Of a stretch of 64,000 nucleotides of DNA, positions 53,391-64,000 are shown piece by piece. The notes under the pieces were generated by a model. The model was not told where the DNA came from. It saw nothing but the letters and a program-made list of their open reading frames with translations, and ran no database searches. Made by a program: the position numbers and the translations under genes. This DNA is from Acuticoccus sp. MNP-M23 (GTDB lineage Bacteria; Pseudomonadota; Alphaproteobacteria; Rhizobiales; Amorphaceae): the NCBI RefSeq assembly GCF_031195445.1, contig NZ_CP133480.1:1474001-1538000 (forward strand). Direction: 5' to 3'. Position 1 is the first letter of the stretch. Each line of letters starts with the position of its first letter.

Positions 53391-53987
53391 ATGCCTCAGC
53401 CTGAACCACGGCGCGCCACGGTCCGCCGCCAGACAAATGAAACCGAAATTTCAGTCACCGTCGATCTGGACGGGGGCACGAGCGCCATTGCGACCGGCGT
53501 CGGCTTCTTCGACCACATGCTCGACCAGCTTGCGCGCCACTCCGGCATCGCGATGGAGATCACCGCCAAGGGCGATCTCCACATCGACGATCACCACACG
53601 GTGGAAGACGTCGGCATCGCCATCGGCCAGGCGATCCTCGACGCGCTGGGGACCAAGCGCGGCATTGCCCGCTACGCCGACTGCCTGCTCCCGATGGACG
53701 AAACGCTGACCCGCGTGGCGCTCGACATCTCGGGCCGGCCGTTCCTGGTGTTCCGCACGGCGTTTCACACGGCAAAGATCGGCACGTTCGACACCCAGCT
53801 CGTGCAGGAATTTTTCACCGCGTTTGCAATGAATTCCCGGATAACGCTGCATATCGAGACGCTTTATGGCACCAACGATCACCATATTGCGGAAAGCTGT
53901 TTCAAGGGCGTCGCAAGGGCTCTGGGGCAGGCCGTAGCGCTGACCGCGCCCGGCGGCGCCGTCCCGTCCACCAAGGGAACGCTGTAG
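53391..53987 (+). CDS. hisB: Imidazoleglycerol-phosphate dehydratase
   Basis: A 198-residue enzyme catalysing step six of histidine synthesis. The metal and catalytic His repeats are [13 protein letters not shown] with [16 protein letters not shown] in the first half and [15 protein letters not shown] with [17 protein letters not shown] in the second. The size fits the monofunctional HisB (no phosphatase domain). First of the hisB-DUF2628-hisH-hisA-hisF-hisE-coaA run, all on the plus strand; spacing to the DUF2628 gene is 34 bases. Confidence 0.97.
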   Translation: MPQPEPRRATVRRQTNETEISVTVDLDGGTSAIATGVGFFDHMLDQLARHSGIAMEITAKGDLHIDDHHTVEDVGIAIGQAILDALGTKRGIARYADCLLPMDETLTRVALDISGRPFLVFRTAFHTAKIGTFDTQLVQEFFTAFAMNSRITLHIETLYGTNDHHIAESCFKGVARALGQAVALTAPGGAVPSTKGTL

Positions 53988-54021
53988 CGCCGCGCGGCAT
54001 GCGTGGTGAAGGAGTTGAACA

Positions 54022-54486
54022 ATGGCTGTCTGGACCGTGTGGGAGCACGACAGGTTCCGCGAGCACCGCAAGGCGGAGCGCGCGCTGTTCGTGCGTGACG
54101 GCTTTTCCTGGCGGGCGTCCCTGTTCGGCCCGCTCTGGCTGCTGGCCAAGGGCCATCTCGTGCTGGCGGTTGCCTATCTCGTTGTCGCCGCCGGGCTGGT
54201 TGCAGCAACGATCACCCTGCTGGGGGAAGATGCCGTCACCCCCGTCACGCTGGTTGCTTCGCTCTGGTTCGGCTTTGAAGCGGAGGGGCTGCGGCGCTGG
54301 GCGCTCAGTCGCCGCGGCTGGCACATGAACGACGTGGTCGAGGGCCGCCGCCTGCCCGAAGCCGAGCGCCGCTACTACACCGACCGCCTCGCCGAGCCGC
54401 TGCCTGTCCGCGCCGCGCCCGAGCCGGCGCCCTTCGGACAGCGCACGCCGCCCGTCCTCGGCCTCTTCCCCGAGGGACCGCGGTGA
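54022..54486 (+). CDS. DUF2628 family membrane protein in the his operon
   Basis: A 154-residue protein. MAVWTVWEHDRFREHRKAERALFVRDGFSWRASLFGPLWLLAKGHL is the DUF2628 pattern; two hydrophobic segments lie at ~35-65 and ~72-95, followed by a polar tail ending [12 protein letters not shown]-like. Family members commonly sit between hisB and hisH in Hyphomicrobiales, but the function is unknown. The 3' end overlaps hisH by 4 bases (GTGA), so it is co-translated with it. Confidence 0.9.
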   Translation: MAVWTVWEHDRFREHRKAERALFVRDGFSWRASLFGPLWLLAKGHLVLAVAYLVVAAGLVAATITLLGEDAVTPVTLVASLWFGFEAEGLRRWALSRRGWHMNDVVEGRRLPEAERRYYTDRLAEPLPVRAAPEPAPFGQRTPPVLGLFPEGPR

Positions 54487-55133
54487 GCGTCGTCATCGTC
54501 GATTACGGGTCCGGCAACCTCCGCTCCGCCCACAAGGCATTCGTGCGCGCGGCCGAGGACGCCGGCGACACCACCGCCATCGTCGTCTCCGCCGACCCCC
54601 GGCGCGTCGCACGGGCCGACCGGATCGTCCTGCCCGGCGTCGGCGCGTTCGCCGACTGCATGGGCGGCCTCACGTCCTCTCCCGGCATGGTGGAAGCGTT
54701 CACCACCGCAGTGATGGAGCGCGGCGTGCCGATGCTGGGCGTGTGCGTCGGCATGCAGCTGTTTGCCGACCAGGGGCTGGAGCACAAGGTGAGCGACGGG
54801 CTCGGCTGGATTTCCGGCGAGGTCCGCCCCCTCGCCCCAGCCGACAAGAGCCTCAAAATCCCGCACATGGGGTGGAACACGCTGGAGGAGGTGCGCCCGC
54901 ACCCCGTGATGAAGGGCATCGAGACCGGCCCGGACGGCTGGCACGCCTACTTCGTCCACTCCTACGCCTTCGCGCCCAATGCGGCGGATTCCATCATTGC
55001 ATTGTCCGACCATGGCGGGCCGTTTTCGGCCATTGTCGGCCGCGACAACATCATCGGCACTCAGTTTCACCCGGAAAAAAGCCAGAAGCTGGGGCTTAAA
55101 CTCATCCAAAACTTCCTCGCCTGGGCCCCATGA
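54483..55133 (+). CDS. hisH: Imidazole glycerol phosphate synthase, glutaminase subunit
   Basis: A 216-residue class I glutamine amidotransferase. [18 protein letters not shown] begins the fold, [14 protein letters not shown] carries the nucleophile Cys (~81), and [13 protein letters not shown] the His-Glu dyad. It supplies ammonia to HisF. The start is GTG 54483, inside the 4-base overlap with the DUF2628 gene; its stop overlaps the hisA ATG by 4 bases. Confidence 0.97.
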   Translation: MSVVIVDYGSGNLRSAHKAFVRAAEDAGDTTAIVVSADPRRVARADRIVLPGVGAFADCMGGLTSSPGMVEAFTTAVMERGVPMLGVCVGMQLFADQGLEHKVSDGLGWISGEVRPLAPADKSLKIPHMGWNTLEEVRPHPVMKGIETGPDGWHAYFVHSYAFAPNAADSIIALSDHGGPFSAIVGRDNIIGTQFHPEKSQKLGLKLIQNFLAWAP

Positions 55134-55861
55134 TCCTTTATCCCGCCATCGACCTCAAAGACGGGCAGTGCGTGCGCCTGGAGCGCGGCGAGATGGACAG
55201 CGCCACGGTGTTCGACACCAGCCCGGCGAGCCGCGCCGCCCACTTTGCGCAGCTTGGCTTCGAGTGGCTGCACGTGGTGGACCTCAACGGCGCGTTCGCC
55301 GGCGTCAGCCGCAACGCGGAGGCCGTTGCCGAGATCCTCGCTGCCACGACCAAACCCGTGCAGCTGGGCGGCGGCATCCGCACCATGGCCTCCATTGCGA
55401 CGTGGCTGGAAAAGGGCGTTGCCCGCGTCATCCTCGGCACGGCAGCGGCCAAGGACCCGGACCTTGTGCGCGCCGCCTGCAAGTCCTTCCCCGGCCAGAT
55501 TGTCGTCGGCATCGACGCGCGCGAGGGCCGCGTCGCCGTCGCCGGCTGGGCCGATGCCACCGAACTCGATGCCGCCGACCTTGCCGCCCGCTACGAGGAC
55601 GCCGGCGTCGCCGCCATCGTCCACACCGACATCGGCCGCGACGGGATGCTCACCGGCCTCAACCTCACCGAAACCCTCGCCATTGCGCAGAAGGTGGAAA
55701 CCCCGCTGATCGCATCCGGCGGCTTCTCCGGCATGGACGACATTTCCCGCCTCGCCGAGCCGGAATGCGCCATCCTCGACGGCGCCATCCTCGGCCGTGC
55801 GCTCTACGATGGCCGGGTCGATGCTGCCGCCGCCATTTCCGCAGTGCGGGGCGCTGCCTGA
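55130..55861 (+). CDS. hisA: ProFAR isomerase
   Basis: A 243-residue TIM-barrel isomerase: [20 protein letters not shown] (N-terminal catalytic Asp), [39 protein letters not shown] and [13 protein letters not shown] are the standard phosphate- and substrate-binding elements. Catalyses the Amadori rearrangement of ProFAR to PRFAR. Stop and hisF start share TGATG, indicating coupling. Confidence 0.97.
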   Translation: MILYPAIDLKDGQCVRLERGEMDSATVFDTSPASRAAHFAQLGFEWLHVVDLNGAFAGVSRNAEAVAEILAATTKPVQLGGGIRTMASIATWLEKGVARVILGTAAAKDPDLVRAACKSFPGQIVVGIDAREGRVAVAGWADATELDAADLAARYEDAGVAAIVHTDIGRDGMLTGLNLTETLAIAQKVETPLIASGGFSGMDDISRLAEPECAILDGAILGRALYDGRVDAAAAISAVRGAA

Positions 55862-56649
55862 TGCTGAAGAAGCGCATCATCCCCTGCCTCGACGTGCAGG
55901 GCGGCCGCGTGGTCAAGGGCGTGAAGTTCCAGGAACTGCGCGACGCGGGCGATCCCGTCGCCGCCGCAGAAGCCTACGATGCCGCCGGCGCCGACGAACT
56001 CACCTTCCTCGACATTGCCGCCAGCCACGAGGAACGCTCGATCCTGTTCGACGTGGTGCGCCGCACGGCAGAGCGCTGCTTCATGCCGCTCACCGTCGGC
56101 GGCGGCGTCCGCACCATCTCCGATATCCGCTCGCTGCTGCTCGCGGGTGCCGACAAGGTGTCCATCAACACCGCCGCGGTGAAAGACCCCGATTTTGTCG
56201 GCAAGGCGGCGGAGAAATTCGGCGCGCAGTGCATCGTCGTCGCCATCGACGCCAAGAAGGTGGCGGACGGCCGCTGGGAGATCTTCACCCACGGCGGACG
56301 CAAGGAAACCGGCATCGACGCGGTGAAATTCGCACGCCAGATGGCCGAGCTGGGCGCGGGGGAGATCCTCCTCACCTCCATGGATTCCGACGGCACCAAG
56401 GCCGGCTTCGACAATGCGCTCACCCGCGCCGTGGCCGATGCCGTGCCGATCCCGGTGATCGCATCGGGTGGCGCCGGTACGCTCGACCACATGGTCGATG
56501 CGGTGAAGATTGGCGGGGCGGAGGCGGTTCTGGCGGCCTCCATCTTCCACTTCGGCACCTTCACCATCGGCGAGACCAAGGCGCACATGGCCGCCGCCGG
56601 CATTCCGGTGCGGATCGACAACGACCCCCACGGCCAGTTCGATGACTGA
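55861..56649 (+). CDS. hisF: Imidazole glycerol phosphate synthase, cyclase subunit
   Basis: A 262-residue TIM-barrel cyclase: [23 protein letters not shown] carries the N-terminal catalytic Asp, [27 protein letters not shown] a phosphate loop, [14 protein letters not shown] the second catalytic Asp, and [12 protein letters not shown] the second phosphate loop. Works with HisH to make IGP and AICAR. Overlaps hisE by 8 bases. Starts at ATG 55861 in the TGATG junction with hisA; the open frame extending upstream is non-family sequence. Confidence 0.97.
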   Translation: MLKKRIIPCLDVQGGRVVKGVKFQELRDAGDPVAAAEAYDAAGADELTFLDIAASHEERSILFDVVRRTAERCFMPLTVGGGVRTISDIRSLLLAGADKVSINTAAVKDPDFVGKAAEKFGAQCIVVAIDAKKVADGRWEIFTHGGRKETGIDAVKFARQMAELGAGEILLTSMDSDGTKAGFDNALTRAVADAVPIPVIASGGAGTLDHMVDAVKIGGAEAVLAASIFHFGTFTIGETKAHMAAAGIPVRIDNDPHGQFDD

Positions 56650-56965
56650 GTTTTCGGTCCGCGACCTCGAAGCCATCGTTCGCGCACGCCTCGCCGACGA
56701 GGGGGCTCAGTCCTACACCCGTACGCTCGCGGCCAAGGGGATCGACAAGTGCGCCGAGAAGTTCGGCGAGGAATCCGTCGAGACGGTCATCGCCGCGGTG
56801 CAGCGCGATCCTGCCGCCCTCGCCGGCGAGGCGGCGGACGTCATCTATCACCTCACCGTTCTGCTTGCGGTGACCGGCAGCTCGTGGGACGCCGTGATGG
56901 CGGAGCTGCAGCGCCGCACAGGCCAGTCCGGCCTCGAAGAAAAGGCCAGCCGCTTGTCAGGTTAG
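56642..56965 (+). CDS. hisE: Phosphoribosyl-ATP diphosphatase
   Basis: A 107-residue MazG-like alpha-helical hydrolase acting at step two of histidine synthesis. The motif [21 protein letters not shown], with [14 protein letters not shown], provides the acidic metal-binding residues. ATG 56642 lies inside the hisF 3' end (8-base overlap). HisI is not fused and must be encoded elsewhere. Confidence 0.95.
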   Translation: MTEFSVRDLEAIVRARLADEGAQSYTRTLAAKGIDKCAEKFGEESVETVIAAVQRDPAALAGEAADVIYHLTVLLAVTGSSWDAVMAELQRRTGQSGLEEKASRLSG

Positions 56966-56989
56966 TCTGACAAGCTAGAGTTTCAGCCC

Positions 56990-57967
56990 ATGGACGCACG
57001 CGTAGACAACACGACCAGCGACGACTCCCGCGAGGATTTCGCCCCGTTTCACGTCTTTTCGGAGACCGACTGGGCCGATCTGCGCAAGGGGCAGCCGATG
57101 CCCCTCAATCGGGACGAAATCGTCCAGCTGCAAGGCTTCAACGACTATGTTGAGCCCGAGCAGGTGGAGACCATCTACCTGCCGCTGTCGCGCCTTCTCA
57201 CCTACTACGTGGAAGCGACAGAAGCATTACACGCTGCAACGCACCGCTTTCTGGGCCGCAGCGACGCGGGCGTGCCGTTCATCATCGGCGTGGCGGGCTC
57301 GGTCGCGGTCGGCAAGACGACCACGGCAAAGCTCCTCCAGGCGCTGATCCGCCGCTGGCCGTCGGCGCCCAAGGTCGACCTCGTGACCACCGACGGGTTC
57401 CTGTGGCCCAACGCCCACCTCAAGGCTGAAGGCCTGATGGAGCGCAAGGGCTTTCCCGAATCCTACGACGTTGCCGCGCTGATCAAGTTCCTGCGCGACA
57501 TCAAGGCGGGCGAAGCCAGCGTGACCGCGCCGGTCTATTCGCACCTCACCTACGACCGGGTGCCCGGCGAGGTGCTCACAATCCGCCAGCCGGACATTCT
57601 CATCGTCGAAGGCCTGAACGTCCTGCAGACCACGCGCCTGTTGTCGGACAAGCCGCGCACGCCCTTCGTGTCAGATTTCTTCGATTTCTCGATCTATCTC
57701 GATGCCGAGGAAGACGATCTGGAACGCTGGTACATCACCCGCTTCAAGCGTCTGCAGGAGCGCCGGTTCACCGACCCGCGCTCCTACTTCCACAAATATG
57801 CCAACATTTCGGACGAAGAGGCCACCGCGTTTGCCAGACGCCTCTGGGCGCAGATCAACCTGAAGAACCTGCGCGAGAATGTCGGCCCCACCCGCCTCCG
57901 GGCCGACCTGATCCTGCACAAGGGTGCGGACCACCACATCACCAAGGTGGCGCTGCGCAAGGTCTGA
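56990..57967 (+). CDS. coaA: Pantothenate kinase, type I
   Basis: A 325-residue P-loop kinase of CoA synthesis. [20 protein letters not shown] (Walker A, ~100), [13 protein letters not shown] (substrate Asp), [15 protein letters not shown], and [12 protein letters not shown] are type-I CoaA motifs; [27 protein letters not shown] is typical. Position directly behind hisE (24 bases) is the usual order in many alphaproteobacteria. The gene is convergent with the hydratase-like gene. Confidence 0.96.
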   Translation: MDARVDNTTSDDSREDFAPFHVFSETDWADLRKGQPMPLNRDEIVQLQGFNDYVEPEQVETIYLPLSRLLTYYVEATEALHAATHRFLGRSDAGVPFIIGVAGSVAVGKTTTAKLLQALIRRWPSAPKVDLVTTDGFLWPNAHLKAEGLMERKGFPESYDVAALIKFLRDIKAGEASVTAPVYSHLTYDRVPGEVLTIRQPDILIVEGLNVLQTTRLLSDKPRTPFVSDFFDFSIYLDAEEDDLERWYITRFKRLQERRFTDPRSYFHKYANISDEEATAFARRLWAQINLKNLRENVGPTRLRADLILHKGADHHITKVALRKV

Positions 57968-57985
57968 GCGGCGCCGGCCCGTCGG

Positions 57986-58849
57986 CTATTCCAGCGTGAG
58001 GGAGACCGTTGCCGGCTCCGGGCCGAAGCCGGTATATTCGGCGGCGATCTTGCCGGCGGACGCCAGCTGGAACCGGCCCATGGAGCCTAGGCTCAGAAGA
58101 TCGCCCGTCTTCAGCGCCATGCCGCGCGCCCGGGTCGCCTCTGCAATCCACAACACCGCGTCCAGCGGATGGCCCAGCAGCGACGATGCCGGCGCCTCGG
58201 CCACGACCGCGCCGTCCTTCATCAGAATGCCAGCGGAATCATCGAGGCTGGCGACGGTCATGCCGGCAGTGGAGACGGGGGCGCCGCGCACCCCGAGCCG
58301 GCCACCCGCATTCATGGCCTGCAACAGGGGCCCGGTGACGGGGACCCCCTTGGGCACCATCAGATCGCCAAGCTCGATGAAGGGAATGAACGCGTCGATC
58401 CCGGCGAGCGCCTCGGCACGGGTGGTGGCCTTCGCCAGGGCCGGGTCGCCGACACGCACCAGGAGGTCCAGCTCGAAGATCATCCGCGCGCCGTCGGTGA
58501 CCGGGACGGTGGCGCCATCGCCCAGCACCATGCCGTCGAACAGGACGCCCAGCACCGGCCCGTCGAGGCCGAGCTGCTTTTGTGCCCCTGGCGAAGTGGC
58601 GGCCGCCTTGTAGCCGACGACATCGCCGTACGCGGCGGCCATCAGCGCCAGCACCTCGTCCTGATGGCAGGCGCCATCAGCCATGGTGGTGATGGTTTCG
58701 ACCGCCTTTGCAGCATCCGCAAAGGTCTCACCTTGCAAGAAGCTGCCGACGTAGGGGCGGGCAAAATCATATTGCCCGCAGGATGTCTGCGCCAGCGCCG
58801 CACCGGGCGCCAGCATCACGGCCGCCGCCATCAACCACCCAAATCGCAT
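57986..58849 (-). CDS. Secreted MhpD-like 2-keto-4-pentenoate hydratase family protein
   Basis: A 287-residue protein of the FAH/MhpD superfamily with a clear signal peptide at ~1-21 (AAAVMLAPGAALAQT), which is unusual because these enzymes normally act in the cytosol. KAAATSPGAQKQLGLDGPVLGVLF and GADGxx-like VTDGARMIFELDLLVRVG resemble the MhpD core; the metal-binding ExE pair is seen as Glu-Leu-Asp, and a third acidic ligand lies in FIPFIELGDL. Two Cys occur in the mature N-terminal part. Activity may be altered or lost. GGAGG sits 6 bases before ATG 58849. Confidence 0.78.
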   Translation of the reverse strand: MRFGWLMAAAVMLAPGAALAQTSCGQYDFARPYVGSFLQGETFADAAKAVETITTMADGACHQDEVLALMAAAYGDVVGYKAAATSPGAQKQLGLDGPVLGVLFDGMVLGDGATVPVTDGARMIFELDLLVRVGDPALAKATTRAEALAGIDAFIPFIELGDLMVPKGVPVTGPLLQAMNAGGRLGVRGAPVSTAGMTVASLDDSAGILMKDGAVVAEAPASSLLGHPLDAVLWIAEATRARGMALKTGDLLSLGSMGRFQLASAGKIAAEYTGFGPEPATVSLTLE

Positions 58850-58878
58850 CCCTCGCCTCCCCAAAAAGAGGCGCGACC

Positions 58879-62577
<3,699 letters not shown>

Positions 62578-62588
62578 GGGGACTCCGG

Positions 62589-63461
62589 TCAGGCCGCGGC
62601 CGACACGTCGTCATCCGCGCGAAGGCCCAGAAGATGGCACAGCGCAAAGACGAGGTCGGCACGGTTCATGGTGTAGAAATGGAAGCGGTCGACGCCGCGG
62701 TTCATCAGGTCGAACGCCTGATCGGCGGCAATGTGAGCGGCCACGAGGCGCCGCGTTTCGGCGTCGTCCTCCAGCCCCTCGAAGCGGTGGGCAAGGGTCG
62801 CGGGGATCGACGCGCCGCACATGTCGGCAAAGCGCTTGACCTGCGCGAACGAGTGGATCGGAACGATGCCCGGCACCACGGGAATGGTGATGCCACGCGC
62901 CGCGACCCGCTCGCGGAAGGCGTCGAACAGGTCGTTGTCGAAGAAGAATTGCGTGATGGCACGATCCGCCCCGGCATCGGCCTTGCGGGCAAGGTTGTCG
63001 ATGTCCTCTTCCCAGTTGGCCGAATCGGGATGGCGCTCCGGATAGGCCGACACCGACACCTCGAACGGCGCGATCTCCTTGATGCCGGCCACGAGGTCGG
63101 CGCTGGTGTCGTAGCCGCCCGGATGGGACTTGTAGGCGGTGCCGGGGCCATCGGGCATGTCGCCGCGCAAGGCCACGATGTGCTTGACGCCAGCGTCCCA
63201 GAAATCGCGGATCACCGCGTTCACCTCGTCACGGGTGGCGCCGACGCAGGTGAGGTGCGCCGCTGCCTTCAGCGGCGTTTCCTCCACAATACGCTTGACC
63301 GTGCGGATGGTGCGTTCACGGGTGGACCCGCCCGCGCCATAGGTGACGGACACGAACTCCGGAGACAACGGCGCCAGCTTCTGGACCGTGGCCCACAGCG
63401 TTTCTTCCATCTTCTCGGTCTTGGGAGGAAAAAATTCGAACGAGACCGTGGGGGCTGTCAT
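62589..63461 (-). CDS. metF: Methylenetetrahydrofolate reductase
   Basis: A 290-residue FAD-dependent TIM barrel supplying 5-methyl-THF to Met[21 protein letters not shown] opens the family, followed by [35 protein letters not shown] and [18 protein letters not shown] 63461 overlaps the upstream regulator/methyltransferase stop by 4 bases; a longer start at 63524 extends into that gene and is unlikely. Confidence 0.96.
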   Translation of the reverse strand: MTAPTVSFEFFPPKTEKMEETLWATVQKLAPLSPEFVSVTYGAGGSTRERTIRTVKRIVEETPLKAAAHLTCVGATRDEVNAVIRDFWDAGVKHIVALRGDMPDGPGTAYKSHPGGYDTSADLVAGIKEIAPFEVSVSAYPERHPDSANWEEDIDNLARKADAGADRAITQFFFDNDLFDAFRERVAARGITIPVVPGIVPIHSFAQVKRFADMCGASIPATLAHRFEGLEDDAETRRLVAAHIAADQAFDLMNRGVDRFHFYTMNRADLVFALCHLLGLRADDDVSAAA

Positions 63462-64000
63462 GCCAAAGCACCTTCGTTGATACGCAGATCGTCGGAAATC
63501 ATGCGGCGGTCGCGCGCAAACCACAGGGTCACGGTCAGCTCATTGCCACGGCCGGGAAGGTCGATCACCTCCACCGCGTCCAGATTGGCAGCCTGAAGCC
63601 AGCCCTCCATTTCGCCGCGGCCGATGCCGAGGCGCCTGTGTTGCGCTTCCGCGCGCAGGATCTCCAGCGCATGGGGAGCGAAATCGACAATCAGCAGCGC
63701 ACCGCCGGGACTGACCATGCGGCCAGCCTCCGCCACGGCACGGGCCGGATCGTCGAGGTAGTGGAGGACCTGGTGGATGACCACCAGGTCAAACGCGTCG
63801 CGCGGCTGCGACAGCGTGTAGATATCGTCCTGCGCAAGGCGGACGTTGGCGATGCCTGCTGCGTCGAGGTTCGCCCTGGCAACGGCCAGCATGGCGGCGC
63901 TGGCATCGACGCCCACGGCCCGGTCGGCGCGTCCGGCGAGGAGTTCCAGAACGCGGCCCGTGCCGGTGCCCACATCCAGGAGCGTGCGGATGCGACTGGT
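63458..64000 (-). CDS. ArsR/SAM-methyltransferase regulator, C-terminal part (partial)
   Basis: The frame runs off the window end. The visible ~180 residues are a class I SAM-dependent methyltransferase: LLDVGTGTGRVLELLAGR (motif I), VGVDASAAMLAVARANL, DLVVIHQVLHYLDDPARAVAEAGRMVSPGGALLIVDF. The 4-base overlap with metF and the location in front of metF-metH match alphaproteobacterial fusions with an N-terminal ArsR-type HTH, here predicted to lie beyond the window. Such proteins are thought to sense SAM/SAH and regulate methionine genes. The HTH is inferred, not seen. Confidence 0.82.
   Translation of the reverse strand, partial: TSRIRTLLDVGTGTGRVLELLAGRADRAVGVDASAAMLAVARANLDAAGIANVRLAQDDIYTLSQPRDAFDLVVIHQVLHYLDDPARAVAEAGRMVSPGGALLIVDFAPHALEILRAEAQHRRLGIGRGEMEGWLQAANLDAVEVIDLPGRGNELTVTLWFARDRRMISDDLRINEGALA

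Overview
The window is high-GC, densely packed bacterial chromosome. The gene content and order point to an alphaproteobacterium of the Hyphomicrobiales (Rhizobiales): hisB-DUF2628-hisH-hisA-hisF-hisE-coaA in one run, metH-metF-ArsR/methyltransferase, a BA14K-family protein, a LexA-like S24 regulator and a LigD-type ligase-associated exonuclease. This is inference from gene content; no rRNA or tRNA gene is present to confirm it.

Region 1 (1-6504) is a catabolic/transport block: the 3' end of an amidase, then an overlapping chain of an NAD-dependent epimerase/dehydratase-like protein, a GNAT acetyltransferase, a DapA-like aldolase/lyase and the ATPase of a nitrate/taurine-type ABC importer. 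A TTG-initiated arginase, a convergent cold-shock gene and an SDR with a degenerate catalytic centre follow.

Region 2 (6682-27861) is a type VI secretion (T6SS) half-locus read in one direction: vgrG, a small T6SS-linked protein, tagH (FHA), tssK, tssL with an OmpA tail, tssM, tagF, pppA, ppkA, an autotransporter-like beta-barrel protein with RTX-like GxGND motifs, a secreted caspase-like protein, a secreted OmpA-family protein, tssA and a PAAR protein. It supplies the trans-envelope complex, baseplate adaptor, spike and a threonine-phosphorylation switch (PpkA/PppA/TagH/TagF). It lacks tssB, tssC, tssE, tssF, tssG, tssH (clpV), hcp and tssJ, so the rest must lie elsewhere. The three-gene insert between ppkA and tssA is the least familiar part of the window.

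Region 3 (27858-34903) holds a TauE/SafE exporter, a sterol-desaturase-family hydroxylase, a periplasmic tandem rhodanese, malate synthase A, the exonuclease, an S24 repressor and a more AT-rich DUF952 gene. Region 4 (34904-42290) is mostly minus strand: asd, a Ca2+/Na+ antiporter, a TAXI-type TRAP transporter, a zinc metallopeptidase on the plus strand, an ArsR regulator and an Arg-rich BA14K protein with a strong terminator. Region 5 (42595-45473) is a sugar-acid catabolic operon: FadR-type regulator, kdgD and an enolase-superfamily dehydratase. Region 6 (45702-53312, minus strand) has a DMT transporter, DUF4174, leuB, a PLP dehydratase, a second TauE exporter, an aldo/keto reductase, a Pr6Pr membrane protein, a GDSL arylesterase and pyrF. 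Region 7 (53391-57967) is the his operon plus coaA. Region 8 (57986-64000, minus strand) has a signal-peptide-bearing MhpD-like hydratase, then metH, metF and an ArsR/methyltransferase gene that runs off the end.

Outside the genes, the most striking object is a ~210-bp repeat present twice (30522-30732 and 45485-45698). Both copies sit between convergent genes. They share a 57-bp identical core, and their flanking stems differ in sequence while keeping their base pairing.
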